This document shows positions 24,301 to 35,900 of a DNA stretch of 64,000 nucleotides, one piece after another. Numbering within the stretch: position 1 is the stretch's first letter; each line of letters starts with the position of its first letter. The translations under genes and the position numbers were made by a program. Source of the DNA: Haliotis asinina (lineage: Eukaryota; Mollusca; Gastropoda; Lepetellida; Haliotidae); assembly GCF_037392515.1 (NCBI RefSeq), contig NC_090282.1, positions 33,593,054-33,657,053 on the forward strand. Direction: 5' to 3'. The notes beneath the pieces were generated by a model that saw only the letters and a list, made by a program, of their open reading frames with translations, was not told the DNA's origin and did no database searches.

Positions 24301-26435
24301 CCTACGTGCCCATTGTTTCAAGAATCAAATATAGCTTAATTATATCGAAATTACGGAACCATAAATGATGACACATTCTTCAACGATTTGAGAACTTTAA
24401 GGTATGCATTTATTTCGGTAATTGTTCCACAGTCACAGCAAAGAAACCACCCGATAGATATTCATAGGATGATCACTGATTGATTTGATCATTTCAGAGA
24501 TTGACTCCTGTGGCGGGAATGTTGACGTCGTCAGCTTCCTTACTCGAACCCAAACTCTGATATCTCCGGGATACCCTCATGGTTACCGAAGGTAATAATA
24601 TTAAATCGTCTTCATACTTAGCAACCTTCATCTGAAATTCACTACGAGAACAATATGTTTAGTTGTAAACTTCAAACGTTATATATTTGAATTGTATACG
24701 GGTGCAAATTCGATTTCTCCTTGATAATGTTTCAAGGACTGATCACTCATTCAGTAAATATGAATTCTCCAAAAGAGATTTGATCTGAGAAATGATATCT
24801 CTCATAAATGTGCATTTTAAGATGTGAAACTACATATGGGCTATATCTGTCACTAACCAGGTTATTCTTTTGCAAAGCACTAACGTAACCTTAGTGCAGT
24901 GTTAAGAATGAGAGTTAAGGTTTAGTAAACGTTGCTCCGTAACTGCCGCCCCTGTATCAATAAGAAGATTTGCTCTATTTTACTGAATCACGTTATTTAC
25001 GGTTTAGAGATTCAACTTCATACATCAAGGATGCCGTTTCTTTTTGATACTTTTCGATACTGATGAAAAGACAATATCATTGATTTATCTTCTAAACCGC
25101 AACTTAGATAGTACTCTACACTTCACAAATAGTGACTATATTTGTTATGATAGGATTTCAAAGAGCCCCGGATTCTTCCGTCAACATTTTTATGGTTACA
25201 GCACCAAAGACCTGCAGGTCCCCCTATGGACTTGTGAAAATTTTACTTCTTCTTACGTGTCATTGTAATGGATGCCACCGCTGTGTTCAAGCGTACACTT
25301 TGTATCAACAATAGAAGTTTACAAACACATTCTTCTGACATGGCAAAACGTGTGCTCTGGTTGTTGCTGTGGTTTCGTAATGACATGGAAAGGATATTGT
25401 ATATCGTTTTCCTTAGAAGCATGGGTATATGTTATTAATTTTTCTTCAATTGACAGCGACATGGAATGTGTCTGGATTCTCCAAGCAATGGGTGGTGCAA
25501 GAATTCGGATACAAGTACTCAACACTAGTTTAGAGGCCACGTCGCCATCTTCAACGAAGTGTCACGACTTTGTGGTTGTTCATGATGGTATGCAAATTAA
25601 TACTCCAAGACATGCCATTTGTTGGCCTCGTATGTGTTGTTATCATGAAATCGATCACTCATTTTATAATATTAATTATATTATTTTCAGGACAAACAAA
25701 GTGTTCCAGTGAGCTGGGTCGGTTCTGTGGATCAGATACCCCCACTTTGATCAGTTCAGGGCCCTATATACGGATAGGCTTCTACTCGGACAAAAGCATT
25801 GAACACAAAGGCTTCAGATTGCAGTTCGATTCGGGTATATTTGATTGTAAGTGTCACAATAACTGCTTGTGTTGAAACTATTATTGGGACTCGTAAGATA
25901 AACCTTTTCAATCAGTATTTCAATAATATGTGACACATATTTTCCTGTGTTGACATTAGTCGTTTTATGTGTGATGTCTATTCACTTTACTACATTTTGC
26001 CCCGTTTCCTTCCCTCACGACTTCATTTACAATGCAGTGTTCCTTCTTCCAACTACGCTGAATAACCATATTTTGTTATTTTGTTTCAAAGTTATTTTAC
26101 ACAGATATGCATGTAATTGTAGATGACACAATACTTACTTGTTTATCATTTGTTCTTGAATAATGATGGATATACGTTGCTGGTTTTTGGTACAAATAAT
26201 ACAATACTTAATACAATATTTGAACAGACGTTTTCAGGTAGACAGATTTGTTCATACCTCATATCGCATCCCAGCTGGGATACTCCTGATGTCAGCAACT
26301 GAATTGACTGGACTGGTTTGTGTGTTCAATTACCGTCATTTAGATGGGGCAGTGATGTTTGCAGTCTTAGACAGTAAAGGCATGAACCAGTGGATGAACA
26401 ACAATCTAATTATTCCTTTATTCTTCTTTCTGTAA
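21382..26435 (+). CDS. Gene 2: two-CUB secreted protein, with an apparent frameshift
   Basis: Predicted exons: 21382-21451, 22141-22240, 22396-22520, 22947-23095, 24498-24591, 25457-25587, 25691-25846, and a weak terminal candidate 26365-26435. The first exon is a signal peptide (MEYILSLGISL, then CICVSALVSL) ending in phase 1. Another ATG lies 162 nt upstream in frame at 21220, but it would bury the hydrophobic run, so 21382 is preferred. Exon 22947-23095 is 149 nt where the phase rule needs 150. The frame breaks at the A-run at 22989-22993, so either the gene is damaged or a homopolymer base was lost in assembly. The candidate end encodes MNQWMNNN, then LIIPLFFFL and a stop, a short hydrophobic tail of uncertain meaning. 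Alternatively the phase-1 end at 25846 could splice onward into gene 3. Confidence 0.7.
22141..23095 (+). CDS. Gene 2 CUB1 exon trio (frameshifted exon C)
   Basis: Exon A 22141-22240 (HSCGDT, TPGYPNGYR), exon B 22396-22520 (SCVWTI, CNHDFGKAFDG), exon C 22947-23095. Exon C starts in frame (LATWCNEK). After an A5 run the CUB reading (VKSSGQVMTVQF, GTFRGFKARFF) continues in another frame, consistent with one missing A. Both halves are clearly CUB-like, so the break is recent or artefactual. Confidence 0.78.
23205..23475 (+). repeat. LINE 3' UTR fragment
   Basis: Shares GGGATGGTGTAAATCCAGC, CTAGTATGGTGATCTA and GTCTATAGCC with the untranslated tail of the LINE at 34540-34700. It lies directly against the TTAA-flanked MITE at 23500, within intron 22-24 kb of gene 2. 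Confidence 0.65.
23500..24245. mobile_element. TTAA-type MITE, partial copy
   Basis: Starts TTAA then AGGCCACATGCAAC at 23496-23513 and is co-linear with the copy at 31881-33167 (GATACCTTTCGGTATG, CGCTTATAATTTTG). The right terminal repeat is not found, and a block of about 500 bp present in the other copy is absent. Confidence 0.65.
24498..25846 (+). CDS. Gene 2 CUB2 exon trio
   Basis: Exon A 24498-24591 (DSCGGNV, ISPGYPHGYR), exon B 25457-25587 (ECVWILQ, CHDFVVVHDG), exon C 25691-25846 (GRFCGSDTP, ISSGPYIRIGFYSD, GFRLQF). The frame is intact with all four cysteines. The first intron, 24592-25456, holds nothing I recognise. Confidence 0.87.
26365..26435 (+). CDS. Candidate terminal exon of gene 2
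   Basis: An acceptor at GATGTTTGCAG joins in phase 1 to the end of CUB2 and reads 23 codons to a TAA at 26433-26435. They end in a short hydrophobic run, IIPLFFFL. The pyrimidine tract is poor and the hydrophobic run is shorter than in normal GPI signals, so this is only the best candidate found. Confidence 0.3.
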
Positions 26436-26529
26436 ATGGTTCATGTGGGTGTTACATACACACATGCAAACATACACACATAAGCGTGCGTGGATGCATG
26501 CATACAGACATACATGCCTACGTGCATGC

Positions 26530-26575
26530 AACCACCCACCTACTTTACCTACCTACCTATCTACCTACATTCATG

Positions 26576-26634
<59 letters not shown>

Positions 26635-26662
26635 ACCTACCTACATACATACCTACATTTGA
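26530..26662. repeat. Tetranucleotide microsatellite (CTAC)n and (CTGC)n
   Basis: A CTAC/CTAT run leads into about 14 perfect CTGC units (about 26574-26632) and returns to CTAC and ATAC. Open frames across it (Pro/Ala/Cys/Leu repeats) are by-products. Confidence 0.95.
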
Positions 26663-26976
26663 TTACGTGGCACCCTATTTCGCAACCCTGTCATACGACC
26701 TACATGATATCAGCCGCACAACCAACTAGAGTGAATTCGAAGATACCGGACCGGAGCTGAAAACATTTAGGTCACGACAATGTGTAAACATTGTTGTGAA
26801 AAAACTGCGTTACATGCTCACCTGGAACCAGTTTACCCATTCATTGGATACGACGCTATGTCAATACACGCAGGCGCAGAAATAGTTCTGGATACGCGGA
26901 AATGTCATGTCATTGTCGATCTACTTTTGGGTTTTAAAGTTTACCTACTAATTACAGGTAGACATTCAGAGACAAC

Positions 26977-29900
26977 ATGCTTATCCACAAACACGCAATT
27001 TTAGGACTTCTTCTCGCCACGCTGGTTTATCTCACAGGTAGGCCTTGACGTATTTATTTCTATGTGTCCCAAACAGCTTCTGTCACTTGTTCCCGAGCAC
27101 TGTTTATTGTACTGTACACACAATATGGTTCCGATGTTGAATCACATATTTATGAACAGACATGACGCCCAAGAAACCAACACAGGCCAATAACGCATCG
27201 TAAATTAGCAAGTGTACTACAAAATGGACTCGATCTCTCTCTCTATATATACATCTGTATTGAGATAGTCGTGCTTAATGCGACAACTCGACATGCCGAG
27301 GATTCGAATCTCCTCACTACTCTCTCTCTACAATTCAGTACCAATTACTGCCAGGTAAATTCAATAGAGTGAGGTACAACATCAGGATGCATGTAATAGC
27401 AATATTTCGGGCAGTAATTTCGGTGTAATAATATACACCTGGCAATGGCCAAGTATCCAGTATACAGGACTGCTTAGACAAGACACTTAACTGGTGGTAT
27501 TGATGTATTGTTAGATAGATTAGGAGGCATGCAATTACCAATCTTATATAAACCCCGAATATCTAACAACTTACAGAGTCGATTTATTAAAAGATAAATT
27601 CCAGACAGTTTTTTTTATTATTTATTTTTTTGATATAAATAGTTATGAACTTCCATTGAATCTCAGTAGTAACAGTGAAAATATATGTTTTACATTCAAT
27701 TTGTTTAAAAACACTATCCCTCCTTTTGCGTATTTATAAACAACAGTCAGTTAGTGAGCCTGGTTTTACGCCGCTTTTAGCAGCAATATCCCGGCGGCGG
27801 GCACCAGGACTGAGCTTCACACATTGTACCCATCACACATCAAACTCGGGTTTTCGGCGTGACGAGCGGACGCTGATACGACTGGTATAAACATTCGAAT
27901 CCCTACACGTAATCGGAAGATACATTTCACAATTACCATGTGCTAGGTCCATCCCTAACTTAATTGTCCTTTTTCAAACTCCTGTGTAGTGTTATGCAGC
28001 AATTACCACATTGGTAAGAGGGTAAGAGAATGCACGAGCTGATGCATTCATATGTATTTGAGTACTGAGCGCAGGTTTGCTGTGTATTGTGTAACTAAGT
28101 CTTACTCAATTTTATTTAAGTTTTAAGGTTAATAGAACAGTGAAGAGGCTCCTCAGATCGATCTCCATTGAAAACATACAGTTACTTACATGTGTACATT
28201 TAGTATCTAATGTGTTCCAGATGCTGGTAGATGCAGTTGGGAAATCAACGTTACTGAACACGATCAATTCCTACTTATGCCAAGTCCCGTGCAGGCAAAC
28301 GAAAGGTGGTATTGCTGTGTGTACATGTAGATATACCACAACAGGAATGGAATACACGTTTTAATGTCAAGAAAAAATGCACTGTACACAATAACAGAGC
28401 GTTAATGCATTATAACGTATAAATGTACATTATTGTCCATAACACAGGGTAAAGCCGCTTACTTGGCCCAGAACAGATAATTCCCGAGGAATATAACAAT
28501 TTCTACATAGTATATCAGTGGCTACTGAATGTTTCAGCTGTTGGTGGAGACTACATGCTGTAGAAGAAGGACACCATGTGGTGATGAAGGTCAGGAACGA
28601 ACACAACCTTACGGGATGCCCTAGAACATTAGCTGTATACGATGGTATGTTGTTACGGGAAAATGTTTGATTAAATATTTAGTAACTAAAACATTACAAG
28701 ACACACATACACGTACACCTGAAGAAAAAATCTCTATTGTCGGATTTTTTACTATGCGTGTTCGGATATCTATTTCCAAGATTTTCCCTAACATTTAATA
28801 TCACAACGTTTCATATTTGTTCCTCCAGGGCACAACAGCTCCGACCCACTGCTGGCGGAAATATGTGCGACTGAAAAGATGTCTATTGCCAGTAGTGGCA
28901 GGACTCTGTACGTAGACATGGAGCAGGCCAATACGTTCGCAGAGACAAGGATAAATATATTGGTGCATGCAGTGAGAGGTAAGTAGTTTTACCATGTAGC
29001 AGTTTTAGTAAAAACACAAACTACGTTCGAATGGAGAACAATAGAAAAGTGAAGGTATATCTATGATGCCATGTACCAGCTATTCCTTCTGGAGCCTCAC
29101 ATTTAGTCACTTCTTACAGTTCACACTGATGCCCATTCTATTAATCACTGAATTGTCTGGTCCAGACTGTTTACAGTTGTTGTTCACAGCGCCCCGTATA
29201 GCTCTTACCCACTCTTACAATACAGTCTCCCATCATTATGCAAGAATGTATTGACATTTAAACATCTGTGAATCATTGGAAGAAGAGAATAAAAACTACG
29301 CGTGTCCTCCTTTAATGAGTAATAAGAATCAGGTGATAGAGATTACAAAGATATTGTACCAAGTCTCATTTCTCACATTTCCTTTAAGAATGCGGTGGCC
29401 AGCTGACGTCGTTTGGGACATATACCGAACTGACATCTCCTGGATACCCTCTAGACTATTACAGGTATGGCACATGGACAAACCTGAAATCAAGCTGTCT
29501 GTTGTGAAGACACATATGCTCCAGGCTTTAGTAACGACTTTGTTTTCGAAAACTGAAAACGGTATGTGATCATTGCATCGCTGTGTGATTCATAGAAGCA
29601 TGCATATATATTTTATGTTAATATTTGTATAGCGCCAACATCCAGGTCAGCTGCTCAAAGGCGTTCGTTTTTCTCTCTCGATAACTGTCAATCTCGGCAC
29701 ATCGTATTATCAATCTCAGCTCTAAGGGGATCATACAGCTCTTGCAGCCACTGGGCGCACAGAGCTAATAGGGCTTTCCCGTCCTTACAATGTACCCATT
29801 TACAGCTGGGTAGACTGGGACATACAGTCACAGTACCTTTCCCTGGTTTACTACACATTGCTGTACCCGCAACTAGGTGTTTGCATATCTTCATGTTGTC

Positions 29901-32900
29901 ACGATCTGGTCATTTCTCAACGGATTCGTGAGCTCTATTAAATACACAGGGATATGTACTGTACACAAGGGGGCGTGGCAAGGTGTGAATATATGAATAT
30001 AGAGCTTTATGCTGATTGGCGTGTTTCTTCAGACTATTCACTTTTGCCTGTATGACTATACATAAGACAAATAAGAGCTTTTCACATAATTTCGAATCTA
30101 ATCATGAAAGTTATTTTCTTCGAGTTCTTGCGTATAGATTATATGAGAGGCATAGCAGCCCATTCGTAGTTATGCATCACGCATTCTCATGTGGTCAGAC
30201 TAGTTCATTGTAGGGAAAGTAATGTTTCTCTATTATTTATACAAGGAACCTCTACTGCTCATGGGTCATCAATACAGAATCTGAGAGTGAAACAGTGATA
30301 CTAAAGCTGACAGATGTTGACATGGACCAGAGTGATATGTGTAAGAACGGAGCAGTTACAATATACAACTCGAACTCCTCCGATGGTAAGTTACGCTCTT
30401 TTCTGATGTGAGTGAATGAGAAGATGCGATGGATTTTACAAGGGCTGTTCAACTTATATCACTGCTAGGAAAACTGGATTTACACACTTTACCACAGACC
30501 CTCATGTCTTTGTGAGGATTAAAGGTCGCAAAACATTGTGTTCAAACCGACCCCCGATTCGAATTTATTCACAATACAGTACACAATGACCGTTATGATG
30601 TAATGCACAGGTCGAAAACCTAAACATTTTGTCGTAAGAGAGGTGTGATTAGTTTCTCTACAGTGAGATATTTCACATAATTGTAATTAAAAACAAATAA
30701 CATTGTTACAATATCAAACATAACATTTTTTCCAAAGAATATGTAAGATCATGCTCATGTCACAAGTGAATACATACACAAGGCCAGATCAATCAGGAGT
30801 ATGATAACTACAAACTGGGAACGACAAGTCTCTATGATCAACTTCTTTACTTCTTTACAATAACGACGTATTCGAATATTACAATTATAATTAAGCGCGA
30901 GAATTTACAAACTGACATGTTTCATTCCTTAAAATCAGCTTTGGGCTGGTTGTCTTCTGTCTGTTTGGTTTATAATGTTTGTATTCTTTGATATACCTAC
31001 ATTTTTACGGGACAGAGAGCCTTCTTCTTGGACGCTTCTGCAAAACGGCGTATACTGGGAGTATTGTCCAGAGTTCCCAAAACACGCTGAAAATAGAATT
31101 CAGTGCAAACGTGTCTTCTCCTGGAACGTACAGAGGATTCAAGCTACAATTTTACTCCGTCGCAGGTACTATTTAATTATTGCAAACCGTTGTCCATATT
31201 CCAAAAAAGAAAATGCACCCTTACCTTCTCATTTTTCTTTGAACATTTTGTTGGGTTTTTTTTTTCAGAAAAAAGTTGCAACTTTACAACCGAGCTTGTG
31301 GAAAATACGTCTATGTTTATATACTCCCCAGGATATCCAAATTCGTATTACAAGTAAGTGCTATGATTCTATAAAAATAACGGAAATTAAGGTCGGGACG
31401 TGGGTTATGAACGTGTAACATAGGTCTTGCATGGATGTGTTTCGACATGCCTCTGTTTTGTATTACTCCAGTACAACACGACTTCATTATAGTGTCTACC
31501 ATAACAAAGTGTAATGGTTCGAAAGAACGAAAGCGGACACATGTTTCGCCGTTGTTGAGTTCCGGGACAGACCAGGACCTCAAAACGAAATTCTTGTCCA
31601 ATGAATGCAGTCGTTGATTGTTTGTTATCATGTCCCAGCAATATTGATCAGAATGATATTACGTAGTGAATATTTCAGTGATCTCCATTGTCTTTGGGAC
31701 TTGTGGACACCAAATGAAATGGACATTGTTCTCGAAGTTGTTGACTCCGAGCTTGAGGGTTCAAATCCTTCCTGCAGTGAAGATGCAGTAACAGTGTGGA
31801 GACAGTACAGTGGGTGGTTTTCAAAGTTGCTTTTAGATGTATGCGTATGCTATCTATGTCGTGGCATATACTTGCTTTAAAGGTCACATGCAACGTAAAA
31901 GACAACTTTGCAGATTATGGTACCTTTCAGTATGCACTTACCGAAACAAATCATAAATAATGCCAATTCGAGCTATAAAGTTGAAAAAATCCGCGATGAA
32001 AAAAAAGCCCGCGAAATCGGTGTTCAAACGTTTCACTAAATTTCCCCCAGCGCTGGGGGAATAACTGGTTTCAACAGCTGTGCTGCTCTGCGTCCATAAC
32101 GCATGCGCAGTGAACAGGTTCGCGGAGCTTGAAACAGTATGCATGCCCAGAGTCTGAGGTTGTGAGCAATAGGCTAATCTTGGTTGTGTACACAAACAAG
32201 TAAATAATCTACTCGTTACGTGAAAAAAATTGTTGATTGTGGTAAGCAGTCTCTGTCTCAGAGAAAGCTCAGTGTCTGGTTTATTCACACCTATATGTCT
32301 GCCTGTCTGTCTGCGAAACATGCAGTACACAGCTTGAATCATTGACCACGTGCAATTTGAACTTAACACCTATCAGACTATACGACATAAAGAAAATAAA
32401 TTGATTTATGACTCGTGCACCCGACTCCCGTCTCTGCCACATTATGTAATTAGGCAGGTGTGATGCACATGACATGTTTTTATGTCTGTGGGTTGCAAAC
32501 AAACTACATTCATTTTTTTTCGAAAGAGTGGATCTAACTTAAACTGGTGCAAGCTCTTGTCAGTTTCAAGTCCTGCTTTCTACTTGGACGAATGACGAAT
32601 TCCAGCCACGCAGTAGTTTACCATCTCTACTGAGATGATTTTTGATTGGATCGAGCGCAAATTCAGAGAACATGTATTTTCAAAACCTAACATCTCTATG
32701 TACATTCTTCATGGATAACAATTTCTTTTAGCGTATATGATTTTTTGTTTGACAACAGTATATGAATCCATACTGAAACGACGCATCAAGTACACAAAAA
32801 GAAGTTGTTCTCCATAAAGAATCTTTGTTGTGACCCGCCATACTTCTAAAATGCCCATCAAACAGAACATCTTTCTGTACACACAATGAAGCCTCAGCAT

Positions 32901-35900
32901 ACAGCAAATGAAACAGCCAATCGGAAGCCGTCGTTACACTTGATTGCAGATCCACCCGCTACGACTCGGTTCGGTCTCCCGCGGGCTTCGTTTCTGGGGA
33001 AGGGAGCCCAAGTACAAAATATTGCGCTTTTGAATCGCGAATGTACGCTTATAATTTTGTTTAATTGTGTTGTTTTTAAAAAAAGCATCAGTGTAACTAT
33101 ATTATATGTCATGAATAAGTGATAAATGTGTTTTAATTATGTTTGATTTTTTTGTTGCATGTGACCTTTAACAATATGTTAGATGCATTGCACAGGTACG
33201 AGTAGGGCCTTGACAGATCTGAGATGATAAATATCACTACCATATTCTAGGATACGAATACGAATACGAATATATGATCACAAGAAATTCTCATCCAAAG
33301 GATTGTTTGAGTTCAGATACCTTTGCGCTATCGCCTTTTGAGTAGCTTGTATAGTATGTCCATGTATAGCATGTATAGTCTGTTGAGAGACACAATTCTA
33401 TAAAGTGATTGCAGGATTGTAAGTTTATTTCCAAATAGCTTGAACTTTCAGTGTACACGATAAAGCATGAAACAATTGTGGAAATAATGTAATAACAATA
33501 TAATTATATAACAATGTTCAGTATATTTACAAAGCATACATTAACATCTATGTATCAATATCCAGTACTTTAACATTATAAATGTTGATAGAGCTGAAAT
33601 GCATTAGTGCCGACTGTCACTGGATCCAGAACAATCTCTTCTAGAATACCTATTTATAGCTCTATTTTTACAGCAGAGGCAAACGCAATACTAACGGCTC
33701 TTAAATATATTCAAAGACACCCTGCACATAAACAGTATATAATCTTTTCTGACTCTCTTTCTTGTCTTCAGGCTATTAAAATCTGTCTATATAGTTATAT
33801 AATGATCTTGCTACTGGCCAATATGACATCGTCTTCTGTTGGTTACCCAGCCACATGGGCATTTCTGGCAACACAATAGCAGATCTTGTTGCTAAGGCAG
33901 CACTCAATAAATCTGTGACACCACTCCTTATTCTATACTCAGATTACAAAGCAACCGTTAGAACTTACGCTCGTGATCTGATGCAAAAGAAGTGGGACAC
34001 CCAGGTAGGTATCAATAAATTACATGAAATAAACCCGTATATTGGTTATACCTACTTGGTCTGTCAGCCCAGATTGGAGTTCGTTATGCGACGATGTCGT
34101 ATTGGCCATACGCTGTATACGCACGAATATTTACTTAAAGGTGAGGATGCTCCGTTTTGTATCCCTTGTGATGAAGGAATCACGGTCAAGCATATCTTAC
34201 TTGACTGTATTGATTTTGCCACCACAAGGGAGAAATATTTTACTGTCAAAACAATGAAGGATCTTTTTAATGTTAATTATCATTTAATCATCGAATTTTT
34301 AAAGGAAATAGAATTATTAGATAAATTTGGAATAATATGTTTTGTAAATAGAAAGTTGATATTTTAAACATGGTAGTGTGAATTGGCAACTGCGATTGTT
34401 AGTGGCTGTACCCTCAAAGGGGGTTAAAGTAGCGTAAAATTATTGTCCCCCTGAAAGGGTGTGTAAGTCCCCAAACTTTCAAAGTGAAATTTAAACTTAG
34501 CAGTATTTTAAACGTAGTATTTTTGTCATTATAAATTTCGGCTATATTTTCCTACAATCGCCAGCAGCTGAGGGGATGGTGTAAATCCAGCTAGGGGCCA
34601 CGCAGGTTGCTAAAGTAACGTAAGTCCCCTTGGTTCCTAGTATGGTGATCTACCTCCAGTTGTTGGTGATCTATAGCCTACTTTTATATTATGTATTGTC
34701 CAAATTGTGCTGTAGTTTTAACTTCATATGCTAGTTTTAGACTCGAATTGTGATACTCTAGTTATTTTACCGTACTTTGATGACGGCTTTTATAATATCT
34801 ACATGTTCTGTATAATCATGTTATTCTCGTCACGATATGGCTGAAATATTGCCGATGTGACGTTAAATTATAACTCACTCACTCACTCTTTTTTTAATAT
34901 AAGCCATGAGATTAAGATTATTTATTGAGTTATTGTTACATAGAATATCCACAGACATTATCAAAGATATCTTATTTCATATATATTATGTGCTTAAGAT
35001 TACTTATTGAGGTATTATTCCACTAGATGTGCATAAACATTATCTAAGTTATCTTATTTAATATATGTTAGGAGCTTAAGATTGCTTATTGAATACACAC
35101 ACACACACACACAACTATTATTGCATATGTCAGCACCTGTCTGATGGTGAAATAAGTTAGACAATTACCGATTATTTAATATAGTTAAAACTAATAAGTG
35201 CAAAGTAATCATTATACTCACACATACGCAATATGTTCCTGCAACACCGATGCGGTACCATGTATTTAATTAATGATCTATATAATATGAGATATCTATA
35301 ATTAATATTTAAAGAATTTCGTAGCGGTATGCCTTTGCGAATTCATATAGTTGAGATTAAATATTGACATATTGACAAAATGCACGTACAGAAGGGCAAA
35401 ACGCAATGATGTATTGGTTTATGTTGCAATAGAAAAAGTTGAGACGTTTTGTGGTACCTCCACACCAAATTTTACCATTCCTGATGGGCTGAAAGTGATG
35501 TTTACAACGCGCCCCGCTGTTGGAAAGAAAGGATTCCGGATGAAACTAACTGCAGGTAAACAAAATAGTAAGTATAGAAACAAAAAGGCGATATTTTGAA
35601 GAAAGGAAACTGCTCGTGTTTAATCCCTCGAAAACCATATTTTAAAACATTCTAAACGACCACCGGAGTTGCAACATATATACTGTATAGTTAGTGCTAA
35701 CCTATCCCTTTTATATGGCATTTCCATCGTTGAAAATCCGAAATATAACTGATACTGATTGGCAATAGAAGCAATATCGAATTGAAGGTCAATAGAAATT
35801 TATATAATAATATCTATTTGTCCAGTTACACCGAGCTGTGGAAATCAAAACCTCACTGTTGTTCAGTCAGATCGATACCTTGTCTCTCCTGGATACCCAA

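Noticed and set aside
26390-26760. Three overlapping frames rich in Cys, Leu, Pro and Ala
   Set aside because: They translate a CTGC/CTAC microsatellite in all three frames.
26780-27004. Alternative first exon of gene 3 ending LLITG at 26955
   Set aside because: Its hydrophobic part is not near an N-terminus, whereas 26977-27037 gives a clean signal peptide.
33607-34367. Host gene with an RNase H domain
   Set aside because: Broken frames, an adjoining LINE-type tail and similarity to non-LTR retrotransposon ends show it is a LINE fragment.
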